Assembly: GCA_034509735.1 (NCBI GenBank)
Contig: JACGWO010000003.1
Span: 41,090,873-41,154,872, forward strand
DNA from: Sesamum alatum
Taxonomy: Eukaryota > Streptophyta > Magnoliopsida > Lamiales > Pedaliaceae
Length of the DNA stretch: 64,000 nucleotides
Direction of reading: 5' to 3'
Under the pieces are notes generated by a model. That model ran no database searches. It saw only the letters and a list, made by a program, of their open reading frames with translations, and was not told where the DNA came from. Position 1 is the first letter of the stretch. Every line of letters starts with the position of its first letter. Shown piece by piece: positions 32,735-43,818 of the stretch. Both the position numbers and the translations under genes were made by a program.

Positions 32735-34763
32735 CTACTGATCAATGTGCACCCACATCCCGCGGCTTGGAACACCACGATGAACAACAAACACAAGGTA
32801 ATAACCCGGCGGCGCCAGCTTCCCGGACGGTGGAGCCACCACCGTAATACGCCCTTTTTCTACTTCCTTCAGCTTCAAAATGAGCAGTCTCTGGTTCATA
32901 GAGTATCCATGAGTAGTGAAGGGCGGGGAGTACATTGTAACCTTGATATTCGACTTCTTAACTTTTTCGTCTGTCTGTCCAATCGCTATATTGAATTCAC
33001 CTCCGTACTTCAACTGCTTGTCTGATTCTCCTTCCAATACCTCAAGGCGGTATTTCTGTAGCGCCGGGTCCAAGTATGGTGGCGAAAATTTCTCGACCCT
33101 AAGTTCAGAAGGAAACCTGAAATCATCGTGGTATTTTTCCATCTTGTAGAACGCGTTGGTGTTGCTGCCTGCTACAAGAATTTGGCCGTCGGGCAGAACT
33201 GCGGAAACTGAGTGGTACATTCGGGGAATGGTGGTCGGGGTCAACTCCTGGAACCTTTCGCCTTTCTTCTTGTTGGGGCTGTAGAGAACCGGAGTGAGAT
33301 TGGGAGTGTCTGCAGCATCCCAGGCCGAAGTTCCGGCCTTTGCTCCGTTGATCATTAGCACATCTCCGGTGGGTAGAAGCAGCATGTCCCCCATCACACG
33401 CCCTGAAGGCATCTCTTCAGTTTCCCACTCAGGGTCTGCTATGTTGAGATCAAGCTTTCCACAGTCTTTCAACGCGGGGAGGAAAGTTCTCCTTGGCTGC
33501 TGCAAATCCGATAGTGTGTATGCTTCACGCGTGTTGCCTCCGCAAATGAGCACTTCGAATTTAGGGACAGAGTTCTCATCAGTGTCAAGGTCGATGGGGA
33601 GGAGGGCTGACATTCCTGATGGTGGATAGTTGCGGGAGCCGCCAGGTAAATCAGGGAGAGTGCGAACGGTCTCTCCAGTATGAGGGTTGAGAGCGATGGA
33701 CTTGTAGTTGGCGAAAACGAAGAGGTTGCCATCGGGAAGGAGGTTGACGAAGGGGTAGAGATTGTTCTCTCTTCCTTCATCATCGGTAGTTTCTTCCAGG
33801 AGGGCCAGCTCTGTCATTTTGGGCGTGAATTGCACGCCCTCTGAGGGGATGATTTCATAGTTGTATGAGTTACGGCCGCCCACCAAAACGAAGCTGCCGT
33901 CTTCCAGGGCATGCTGAGTAGCATACCATCTGTTGGCAAACAGAGCTCTTGGATTTTCCTCGAATTGACAGTTTTGGCATGGCTTCAAATTTCTCACGGC
34001 TCTCAACCCATCCTTATCGCCACCTGTCGAGACAAGGTCTCCATTTTTTCCTAGGCCTCCTGATGAGCACCATGGGCTGGAACCCAACTGAAGTAATATG
34101 GAAATTGGGAATAGTCAGATTAATGCATGCATGAATTATATTGTTGTATGCATGAACACATGCAGACAACCTCAAAAACGGATCATACATAGAACTGAAA
34201 GAAACAGTTGCCCAAACCTGGAGGGGTCTGACTTGAGCTGTCTCAATGTCATATTCTACTGCATGAGCTGTGCAATCCTGTGGAGGATCCGTGTCTCTGC
34301 CCCCGATCCTCGGCCTGCACATAGGCGGGTTATTCTGGATTTCTGACAAACCATTACTCGTCGAGTCGAACCAAACAGCCTTGTTATTATTGGGCATTAA
34401 CTGTATGTGCATGGCCGAAACTCCAGCATTTTCAGAGTCTATCTTCCACGAGCCGCGATACTCAGTGGAGGCAATGTCGCTGATTTCCAGTTCTTCTTCC
34501 TTTTCTTTCGTTGGCCGTCTGTGCCTGCCAAACAACAATCCAAGTCCGAAACCGCCACCGCCAAATAACCCTTTCTTGGCGTTGGAACTGCGAGTCCGGG
34601 GCGCCCCTGATCCGCGGCCATTGCTCTTGGATTGACGGTTCGAGCCGCTCTGCCGGTAACGGCTGAAGGTATGGGGCGTCACCTCATCGGCGTTGGCATA
34701 GCAGAAGAGGAGGGATAGAACAACCAGAGATTTCAACAAGTAAGTGGTAGTAGAAATCTTCAT
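32735..34763 (-). CDS. Glyoxal/aldehyde oxidase-like copper radical oxidase (galactose-oxidase family), two exons
   Basis: The predicted secreted enzyme oxidises aldehydes or alcohols with release of hydrogen peroxide in the cell wall or apoplast. Exon 1 is 34218-34763 and exon 2 is 32735-34087. The 130-bp intron has GT...AG borders (CTCCAG|GTTTGG and CTTCAG|TTGGG), phase 0, giving 632 residues. Residues 1-25 are a signal peptide ending A-N-A. Residues 26-93 form a basic, then Gly-rich linker. The copper-radical residues typical of the family are visible: Cys189 (W-C-S-S-G) and Tyr237 (R-W-Y) for the cross-linked cofactor, Tyr473-His474 (R-M-Y-H-S), and His575 (T-T-H-G-Y-S). The C-terminal DUF1929 domain is complete. 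Plant relatives act in pollen, anther or wall development, but the role of this copy is not shown by sequence. All frames are intact, unlike the surrounding elements. Confidence 0.95.
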
Positions 34764-34826
34764 TTTTGAGTGGGGATCTTGTTTTATTCGACCCCTGGTG
34801 GTTCATCTTCCTCCTCGCAAGGCTGC

Positions 34827-34834
34827 ATTTTATA
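34827..34834 (-). promoter_or_regulatory. TATA box of the glyoxal-oxidase-like gene
   Basis: On the minus strand TATAAAAT lies 64 bp upstream of the ATG, which is a normal position for a short plant 5' leader. No other TATA element is closer to the start. Confidence 0.6.
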
Positions 34835-35650
34835 CTGACAATCTGTGGTTTTGGGCCACAAGAGGAGATCCAGATTTACGGACTTGCCTCATTCTGCGGA
34901 AGTTATCTTCCAGTAAGGAAAATTCCATGGCTAGTTTTTTCCTATCTGTTTTCTTTTAATTTGACTCAGAGGTACACACATTTGATTTGTGTGCAAAAAT
35001 ATTTAAAAATTATAAATTATTGAATATTTTATTGATGGGTTATTAGTTATACAATAGTGATTTCAAAATATAAAATCAGGTTCCACAAGCTGAAGTGTTT
35101 GCCAATTTTGAGGGTATTTTAATAAATTCGTTAAAAAATATAGTGAAATTACTATTGTAATCAATTATAACATAAATTAAAGGGTGAATTTAAATATTTA
35201 AAATTAGGATATGACAGGATTCATTTCTATAATAGTATAGATATCTAAATAAAAGGTAAAAAAAATTCTCAATTATAAGTGATCATGAGTCATTACAAAA
35301 AAAATTGAATTATTTCCTATTGTTATAAATGGCTAGGTCTTAAAGAAAAATATGGTAGATTTATACTATCTATCAAGGTCAAATAAAAAGTTTTGGGCAC
35401 GATTAATTGAAATTTTGTTGGTCTCTCCCGCAGAAGTAATGGTTAATAATTATATATTCGTAATTAATTTATATTTATCATAATTTTTTATTGAATTGTA
35501 ACAAAGAGGAAGTTACGTTTCTTTTAGTCAAATGGATATTTCACAGAAAAAAAAAAAGAAAAAAATTTGATACAGAAATGCATGCACCTAAAAATGTGAT
35601 GTCTCAACGTACTAGCGAATGCTTTGCATGACCAACTGTTTTGTGGATGA
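34835..35650. other. AT-rich spacer upstream of the oxidase gene
   Basis: This is presumed promoter and intergenic DNA. No gene or element is recognised. Confidence 0.4.
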
Positions 35651-35860
35651 GGGCAATAATTTTGGTCCCATAGGAATTCGGCACATTTAGTTCCATATTT
35701 TTAGAAATTACCAATTTAATCTCAAAATAAAAAATTATTTTTTTACTCATTTGGTCCCAAATGACGCTTTCTTGTGGGACTAAATTGGTAATATCTCATA
35801 AAGCATGAGACTAAATGTGTCGATTCTCCTAATCTATGGGACAAAAAGTATAATTTTGCC
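35651..35860. mobile_element. MITE, GGCAAAATTA family, 210 bp
   Basis: The left end GGGCAATAATTTTGGTCCCA and the right end on the opposite strand GGCAAAATTATACTTTTTGT form terminal repeats of about 65 bp that include a CACATTTAGT block. A relative lies at 36876-37146. No clear target duplication is seen. Confidence 0.7.
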
Positions 35861-36875
35861 TAAGATTTATATAATCGTTTTTGTTTATATTTTTTTAGAA
35901 TGAATTTTTTCATAAGGGTTACCGAAGTTCTCCATCTCTGAATGCTAAAATGACGATGTGTTATAAAGTATACTAATAGTTATAATTTTTAAAATATCGT
36001 TATACTAATAAAAATTATAAAATCAATATATATCCAACGCAATAATCTTAGAAATGAACACAATATCACATAATTTAATTATTTAACTGTTGCTAATGTT
36101 TGAATTAGTTATCAAATCTTTTTCTACCTTCTGTATCAGTTCTGGCCGAGTACGAAATATATGGTTATGTATCACGAAAGAAATTTTAGTTTGTAGCGGA
36201 CTTACAAAAACTCATTCTATATGTGGAACTGCAGGGGCTCAATATATCAAATAAACTTAGATGCTGAAACAATAGTATGTTGAGCTGAGCGTTAAGAGAG
36301 CATCTCCACAAACATTTAATTGATGAAAACAAGTGCATTAGTTGAATAAATTGTGATAGAGTTCATGTCTTTTGATTCTCTAAGAAGAATTGTGCATTCA
36401 ATATACATTGGTGAAACTTCTATTTTCTTGAAGTCACTCATAAATTAGCAGTTTTCTTACAAGACGAGTTTTATTTGGCATATCTGAGTAATTTCTTTTG
36501 TTAAATAAAAAAAGGAACTTCAGTTTTTCCGTTCGTTTATAGTTTGCAAAGATGGTAAAAAAATATTACTTGTAAACGACATGCAATATGCTCCTCAAGA
36601 GAGCAAAAGACCTAAAAATATTTTTCATAATTTTTTTTTTGATATTTTTAAAAGAAATTCTAAACGAACAAATATTATATATATTTTCCGCTTAATAAAG
36701 TTTACCAAAGGGAACCAAATCTAAACAAGTCAAGATTGCGAATTATTATTTAATACCAAGCTCTTTAACGCTGGCATGACAATGAACTCTCAAGGAGCTC
36801 CCTCTTGCTCAAAACTCTATTTGATGTACAATCTCCTTCCTAAAGAAAATGCAGCAAGACATACTGTTCAAATAA
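35861..36875. other. AT-rich spacer, nothing recognised
   Basis: About 1 kb without credible frames or repeats. Confidence 0.45.
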
Positions 36876-37146
36876 ACAAAATTACACTTTTTGTCCTATA
36901 GGTTAGGGGGGTTAACACATTTAGTCCCATACTTTGTGAGATTACCAATTTATTCTCATGCTTCCCTCCCACTAACAGGCACGCGCATGTCACGTGCGTG
37001 TGCCGTTAGTTTTTTTACGAAAAACGTCATTTGGGACCAAATATGTCAAAAAATCCCAATTTTGGGAATAAATTGTCAATGTCAGAAAGTATGTGATTAA
37101 ATATGTTGACTCCCCTAACTTATGGGACCAAAAATGTAATTTTGCC
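36876..37146. mobile_element. MITE, GGCAAAATTA family, 271 bp
   Basis: The left end CAAAATTACACTTTTTGTCC and the right end on the opposite strand GGCAAAATTACATTTTTGGT pair over about 65 bp. The centre contains a CACGCGCATG...GTGCGTGTGCCG stretch. Same family as 35651-35860. Confidence 0.7.
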
Positions 37147-37176
37147 ATGAATGAGTAAATAAAAAAAATAAAGTTT

Positions 37177-38105
37177 AATTTGTTAAGGGATAATTACAAT
37201 TACAGTCCCTCATCTATTGTCCTTTTACATAAATTATCCCCGTCAGTCACATAAATCACCACTGATAGTCTATAAAACCCAAAAATACTCATGTTGATTC
37301 AGTCAAATAATTTTAATATAATGTTTTAATAACATAAATGCCCCTAGGGGCGTTTCTGTAATTACAAAAAGGAAGAGGGGTATCAAAGTAATGTTTATAC
37401 GAATGAGTAATATGATATCATATACTTTTTATTATTTGTACTAATTTTTAATTGAAGTTTAAATTATTTTATTAATTTTTTTTATTAAATCTCTATTTAA
37501 AGTTACACCATTTAATGATTGAAATATTAAATGATTGAATTATAATATATAAATAAAAATTAATTACTAGGTTATAAAGTTGAATTGAAAAACTATCACA
37601 CTTGTATACCTCTATTTTTATTTATAATTTTATTTTACTTAAATTAATAAATTATTCATACATTTATATATATATATATATATATATGGCGGACGAAGGC
37701 GTAGGAGGGCGAGGCCGCAGGCGACAACAGGGTGGCGGGGGTTGGGGAAGAAGGGAATTTTTTCTTAAAAAGACTGATTTAATAATTTAAAATGTTTTTT
37801 AATAACTAAATTATTTATGTTATTAGTTCTAATATGATTTATACAAAATACATAAATTATAATATATTAATTTTAGTAATATTTAGTTAAAAAAAGGATA
37901 AATAATCTTTTAATTTTAATAATTTCAAATATACAAGTGTGATAATTTTTTTTTATCTATAATCTAGTAACTAATCCTATTAATGTATTAATTTAACAAT
38001 TTAATATTTTAATTATTAAAAGGTGTAATTTTATGTAGAAATTTAATTAAAAAAATCAACAAAATTATTTAAACTCAAATTATAAATTAGTATATGTAAA
38101 TGCTA
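37177..38105. mobile_element. Foldback-type element with about 180-bp inverted arms
   Basis: The left arm at about 37428-37615 and the right arm at about 37925-38100 are inverted copies. Both carry, in mirrored order, the blocks GTTACACC(A/T)TTTAAT..., TTACTAG(G/A)TTATA and CTATCACACTTGTATA. The left outer part (37177-37390) begins AGGGATAATTACAATTACAG, like the end of a MITE, but its partner on the right seems lost. The 310-bp centre has a TA run (37664-37688) and an isolated GC-rich island at 37685-37760. Confidence 0.65.
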
Positions 38106-38242
38106 TAAACCTTCGTTAAGATGACAGAAATGTCAGGGCCGTACGAACAATAAGAAGCCAAAGAATTGATGGATGACAAGATCATATCAAATTCTTTAGG
38201 TTGTACAGCCAATAGAGTTTAATTATAGATTTTCAAACGTAA

Positions 38243-38316
38243 GGTCCCGTAGCTCAGTTGGTTAGAGCGTTGGTCTTATGAGCCGAAGGTCGCGGGTTCG
38301 AGCCCCGCCGGGACCA
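38243..38316 (+). tRNA. tRNA gene, predicted anticodon UAU (Ile)
   Basis: The 74-nt cloverleaf is complete: acceptor stem GGTCCCG/CGGGACC with discriminator A, D arm GCTC..GAGC, T arm GCGGG/CCCGC with TTCGAGC loop. The anticodon stem TTGGT/GCCGA closes a 7-base loop CTTATGA, which places UAU at positions 34-36, reading AUA. Position 37 is G, whereas tRNAs that read A-starting codons normally have A, so the identity is less certain than the fold. Both internal promoter boxes match (TAGCTCAGTTGG and GGTTCGAGCCC). There is no intron. A T5 run at 38331-38335 can end Pol III transcription. Confidence 0.88.
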
Positions 38317-38330
38317 TTGCCGCCTATATC

Positions 38331-38335
38331 TTTTT
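38331..38335 (+). terminator. Pol III T-run terminator of the first tRNA gene
   Basis: TTTTT lies 14 bases after the tRNA 3' end, which is a usual distance for a plant tRNA gene. Confidence 0.6.
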
Positions 38336-38429
38336 CCAGAGGTGATGTTTTTTGTTAAAAACAGAAGAAGAGAAACAGAAAAAAGAATAATTAAATTTCA
38401 TTGGAAGATGAAAGTCTTATACAGAATCC

Positions 38430-39502
38430 GGTCAACAAGCCATTGTTTCCTATCTCTTTGGCACATTATAACTATAAGGCAAAATATTTATTATTTAACA
38501 AATTATATACAAATTAATAAAATTATATTTATAGGAAGGTGGTGACTCAAAAAATATGCATCAAAATTAAAAAAAAAAAATAACTATTAAAAGATAGTAG
38601 GAGTTTGAAATTAGATAAATAACTAAAAAATTAATATTAAAATATAAAAAGTAATAGAACAAAAAGAGAGTGACACCAAAAACGTCCTCTACCTTAATAA
38701 TAAAACTAGTAACTTGTAACACACTTTATGTGTGTGCAAATTTTATAATATTATTTAAAAAAATTCTAAAATATTTGTCATTTAATAAAATATATACAAA
38801 ATAATAAGTTAATATTAAATATATAAGAAAATAATGACAAAAAAAAGATGCATGAAAATTAATAAATATAATAATCAAATATCATGGGGATGAATAAATA
38901 AAAAATTAAATTAAATATTAAAAAGTAAAAAACGAAACATACAAAAAAAAAACAAAAACAAATGACAGCCAAAACGGGTACAATCCCTTCATAATAAAAC
39001 TAGTAATTTATTGCAAACTCTACATGTGTGCATAATTATATAATATTATTTAAAATAAAATATTTATAAAATATTTATTATTTAATAAATTATATTATTG
39101 ATAAAAAAAACAGTGATAAAAACAATATGCATGAAAATTTAAAAAAATAACTATCAAACGATAATGGAGAGTGGGAATTAAGTTAGACAAATAAATAAAA
39201 TATTAAATTAATTATTTAAAGAAAAGGACAGACCAAAAAATGGGTGACCCTAAAAGAATGCTCTTCTTTAATAACTAGTTGACGTGACACGTTGTCCCTA
39301 CGTGTTTATAATAAATAATATTTCACGTTTTAAAATATATTATAAATAAGAATATATATATATATAGACCAACACATCACATTTTAAGGAAAAAAAAAAA
39401 AGTAAAGGAATCAACTTAGGGTATTATTGACACAACAAAAAAACGATGTAAGTAATTACTCTTTGTGAGTAAAAATGAATTTTCTTTTAGTATTAGTATA
39501 GA
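38430..39502 (-). mobile_element. Cluster of small non-autonomous Helitrons in head-to-tail array
   Basis: The rightmost copy, 39275-39502 on the minus strand, is complete. It starts TCTATACTAATAC after a host A, ends with a hairpin (ACACG...CGTGT, 39287-39305), then CACGTCAACTAG before a host T. Two more CTAG-T ends lie at 39000 and 38706. The latter has an evident hairpin CACAC-ATAAA-GTGTG before GTTACTAG. These left copies are about 275-295 bp and similar to each other, with truncated 5' ends that begin near TTATTA(A)AG. This is the arrangement of tandem Helitron ends. No coding capacity is present. Confidence 0.65.
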
Positions 39503-42500
39503 TAAAATATAGATATAGATAATATAGGTAAAGATTAATTTTGCGATGGCTTGTGACATGGGAATCGTGTGATTCATAATCCAGCGAATTGTTTATAACA
39601 TATTCGGTCAAGAAAAAGACAAAGGCTTCCTAAAAGTGAAACAAATAGAATGTTAGATTGGTTCAGTAATTACCTCTCACAAGCAATCAAACCAAACAAA
39701 TGACTTATTAAGTGAAAAGGATACCTAAACAAAAAAGTTTTAATTACCAAGCTTTGCAATTTGGAAATGAGTATGCATTTAAATTACCCAAAAACACAAA
39801 AGTAAGTCTCGAGTTTTCATCTAGAAGTATGAAAGAATTAACCCAAAAGTTTTGAAATTATTTTATGAAGGAAAGAGTAACTTTCCATTTAAAATTTGGC
39901 ATTATAGTATTGTATTCAATTTATTTTTCGAATATTTATATTTACACCATAATCTTTTGTATAATTATATAAATTATTTTTACCTATTGAATAACTATAG
40001 AAAACACTCATCTTAAAGCTTCCAACCAAAGAAGTGGCCTGAAAGTATAAAATATCAATAATGCCCCTGCCGAAAATAAAGCTTCTTGCACATACAATTG
40101 ATTACTAGGATTAATTGATTAGACAATTGTGTCATCAAGTCACAAAACTTGTGAGCTCATAACTATCACAAACCTAAGGAGTAATACATTTACTCAGCTT
40201 GAAGAGCTTATCTCCAAGCGCTTGTATAAGTCAATAGTTTAATTAATTATTGAAGTAATAAGATTAATTCATGTCAGATGCAATTTAATTCTATTGGAGA
40301 ACAATGGGTAATGATCTGCTCACCATTCTAATTGTTGAGCACATGATTAGTTGTGCATAAATATTGTGCATCAAACATATGCAGCGCTCACTCAATTAAT
40401 ATTAGTTAGCATTTTTCTTCTTTCAGTTTAACACACCTAATTTAACTTAGAACACTGTGATTATGGAGTATCAATAAGGATAGTATAATGCATATACAAC
40501 TTTAGTATCTTAATACTAAGTATGTATCATACTTTCTTTTATGTCCATGTGACAGACAATCACTCTATCCGACGATATCTCCATGTCACTTCTGGCCATC
40601 AAACTTATTCGCCACATAGCAGTGAGAGCTAAATTCTCTCACTATCTTGACATATCATGGCCATATCTTGAATTCACTAGAAGATCCACATTGATCCTCC
40701 TGCTCATTTCTCATTTGGATATGTCAACTATCATCAACCTAGATGAAAGTTGCGATAGTGGCTATGGCGAATTCAGACAAATTTCACCATCATGGAGAAT
40801 GTCTTAAAACTACGTCCCTTAAGTATGCATAAATATTTTGCCCACAGTTGACCTTTATACTAATGATAAACTATCTACTTTGCACTTTGACTCCTAAAAG
40901 CCACATGTTTCCAATGATATTGCTCATAGATAAAAGGTCAATTTGCTCTCTTAGCTTTGTTCTTAGTCATTAGACTTATCTTCCCTTTAAACAGTTGTCC
41001 ACTTGAAGTGTTAAGTGAAGTTGATTCTCAAACTTGACTCATCAACATCCACATAATAACTGTTCAGGATACCCACTCAATCTCACTAGACGATGGGGAA
41101 TATTTTAATATTCACTCCTTATTTGTGAAATTTGAAAATCATTTTTCAAGTTAAACACTCCCATTGACTTTTGAGTCATTTAAATTATTTCTTCCAATTG
41201 GAGATGAATAAAATATTATAATTGCAGAGAAATGGAAGGCTCTTCTAAGAATCTTCACTCTCATAGTTAAGATTCACATTGACCTCATAGATCTGAAGAA
41301 GGTTCCTATTAAGGAATTTGATTGCGTGACTAATTTCTCCATGAGCTTTTGTTCATATCTTGTCAGTTCATTAGGACCATATGCTTGTTATCATATCAAC
41401 AAGAGTTGGAGAACTTCACAGAGGCACTTTTTCATAGTTGCATTCAAAAATTGCATCTATCCAAGTGAAATGCAAAAATGATCTTGCAGCAAACAAATTC
41501 TAGACATTTCTAGAAATGATTTGATTCTTCTCTTTTTTGCAAACCCACATAACTTCTTAGAGTTTAGAGTCATGATTAGTTTGCAGTGTTAATGTAGGTG
41601 ACCAAAAAGCCAAATAGTTTGTTATTTTATAATCTACTGTAAATGATCTTATTCGATGTAATGTTAAATATCATGAATAGTTTATTCATTGGCGATCTAT
41701 GTTGTGTTATAGTTTAGTTATTACTATGGACAAAGCACACAAACCAGTTAAACCAATGAAGTTGAGTCGCGCACTTGACGGCGACTATGAAACTAGTTTA
41801 CGAGGGTTGGTTTGAAATATTTCAAGTGAAAAACCCTCAAGAAAGGACATTGAGGAGTTCTGTAGAGACTTGCACTAAGGAATGCATTCATATGATGAGT
41901 GTCGAGTTCTATTGATGATAGAGGTATGACGTCTATGCACTTTAGTGGGTGCTTGACAAGTGGGTTGTCAAGTTTGTTGAAGGAGTTGTCATATATGAAA
42001 GCTCGTGTGGCATGATCAGTACGACTAGAACTATTTAACTACGATTGCACAGAATTTAGTCCTCTGACCTGAGGAGCCGCAGTAGCCTTCTGTATGGGAC
42101 GACTTTATGACTATTTACAGTGGCCGTGATAAATGATTATTTACAACGATTATCTATTTTTAACCATGACAAATAGCAATGGTTAAATATTAAATTTTAT
42201 TTAAGTGACAGCTTGCTCGAATCATTAAAGAAGTGTGTGAAGCAGGATTTCCTTAAGAATTAATTGTCAAAAGAAAATATTGGTGCATCACAAACTTTAA
42301 ATAAGTTAAATTATGCTGCTAAATCAAGAAATGTATGTCAATATTTCCTTGTAAAGCAACTTTAGAATGGTTCCCTGAACATTCTGCTGCAATCAGAGAT
42401 AATTTCAAAAGAATTACACAGCTGAAAATAAACAATATTAATCCACAACTACATCCACAAAATCAAGTCATCAGTCAACAAATGAAATAAAACTAAAACA

Positions 42501-42671
42501 CTACAAACCTTTATTCAGATGTAAAAAAATTTAGATTCTTTTAAGGTTGTTTTGCCACTGAACACCGCGAAGCCAAAGAATTGATGGGAGCCAACATCCT
42601 ACACATATATCAAATAAAATAATTTCTAGGGTCTATTTTCATGAAAATTGAAAAAATAAAAATAAAAAGCA
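39503..42671. other. Spacer, about 3.2 kb, no gene recognised
   Basis: The sequence is moderately AT-rich. The one frame of 74 residues at 40583-40807 (plus) has no family signature and no partner exons. The part 40080-41600 is less AT-rich and could be old LTR sequence, but I found no terminal repeats. At 42569 GAAGCCAAAGAATTGATGG repeats the sequence found at 38152 upstream of the first tRNA gene. Confidence 0.4.
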
Positions 42672-42676
42672 CTTAA

Positions 42677-43534
42677 TGTGACACCCCTACGGCACAACAC
42701 TATATCACTACTAATCATCATACTCTTCGTAATTATAAGTTGTCTTATAAGATTTTTCATTCTAAACTAATAAGATAAATCCTATTTTCTCGATATAATA
42801 TAATTCTATAAAATATCTTAAATCACGATAGGTATCATCAAAAGTTTATATTTACTAGGCCACAGATATACTTATGTACAAAACTCCAAAATATGAAAGT
42901 CTCAGGCTGTTACATAATTTAAAACGCAAACCGATAAAAGACTAAGATGTTTAATAGTCATATGGCCAAAACCCACGACTTCAGATGTCACGGCTGACCC
43001 ACCTATTAAGGTCCATGGCAAACTTCCAATTTGACGTAGCTAGTGATCGTGATCTATCTCCTGAAAAAATATTGCAAGGGATGAGCTGCCTACTCAATAA
43101 GTATAGCTAACTGACTTATACATATACACGCACATACATAATAAACGAGTATCATGCAATACGACAATATAAGAAATAACATATACCAACAATCATATAT
43201 CAAATTACACATAATACTCGACTTTATTGTTTATTTCCTTAGGGCCCTGCTTACCATGCTGGAGTGCATCACTCAATGGTCTATGCCGGCTATCATCCCT
43301 CAATCATAATATCTTTTTTTTTTTTTTAATTTTTTTTATTAAAGTTATAATTTAGTCCCTCAACTTCTATATTTATATATAATTTGACCACAAATATTTT
43401 ATAAAACTCCAATTTAGTCCTTCAAATTTTAATATATATATATATATTCAACCTATAACTTATAATTAAATTAGATTTCCTTAATAATTACTAATTAGTC
43501 TCTCAATTAAGTATAAAAATCTATAGACGTCACA
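42677..43534 (-). repeat. 3' LTR of the Tekay-like element, with internal deletion
   Basis: The first about 640 bp and the last about 210 bp match the other LTR. The 1.3 kb between, equivalent to about 49113-50413, is missing. The junction is a T-run at about 43313-43326. Both LTR ends are intact (TGTGAC ... GTCACA on the plus strand). Confidence 0.9.
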
Positions 43535-43547
43535 ATTCTCCCCTCCT
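43535..43547 (-). other. Polypurine tract of the Tekay-like element
   Basis: On the minus strand AGGAGGGGAGAAT abuts the 3' LTR. The stop codon of the pol frame overlaps its edge. Confidence 0.8.
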
Positions 43548-43746
43548 AATAAAAATTTCGTCCTCGAAATTTAATTAACTTACCCGTCTCTGGAAATAAA
43601 TAGGGGTACTTTTCTCTCATATGCTCCTCAACCTCCCAAGTGGCTTCTCTTGGGGAGTGATGACTCCACCTCACCTTTACCATAGGGATCTCTTTATTTC
43701 TTAATTTTCTTACGTTTCTGTCCAAAATTTCTATTGGCTCTTCCAC
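43546..43746 (-). pseudogene. Chromodomain at the pol C-terminus
   Basis: The frame reads E-P-I-E-I-L-D-R then V-K-V-R-W-S-H-H then A-T-W-E-V-E-E, the core strands of a retrotransposon chromodomain that would direct integration to marked chromatin. It ends M-R-E-K-Y-P-Y-L-F. It belongs to the same polypeptide as integrase, from which a frame break near 43750-43820 separates it. The domain itself looks complete. Confidence 0.85.
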
Positions 43747-43818
43747 AATATGTCAACTCCTCGGAAAATCTCTAATCTCCGGTTCACGGATAACATGGCT
43801 AGGATCTGATCGATATCG

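Noticed and set aside
32726..33629. Plus-strand frames opposite the glyoxal-oxidase gene
   Set aside because: The minus strand encodes a complete enzyme with all catalytic residues, so these are shadows.
40583..40807. 74-residue frame in the 3.2-kb spacer
   Set aside because: No motif, no neighbouring exons and no start context. Expected by chance in a region of this length.
40080..41600. Possible old LTR or viral-derived sequence in the spacer
   Set aside because: The composition differs from the flanks, but no terminal repeat, primer site or coding motif supports an element.
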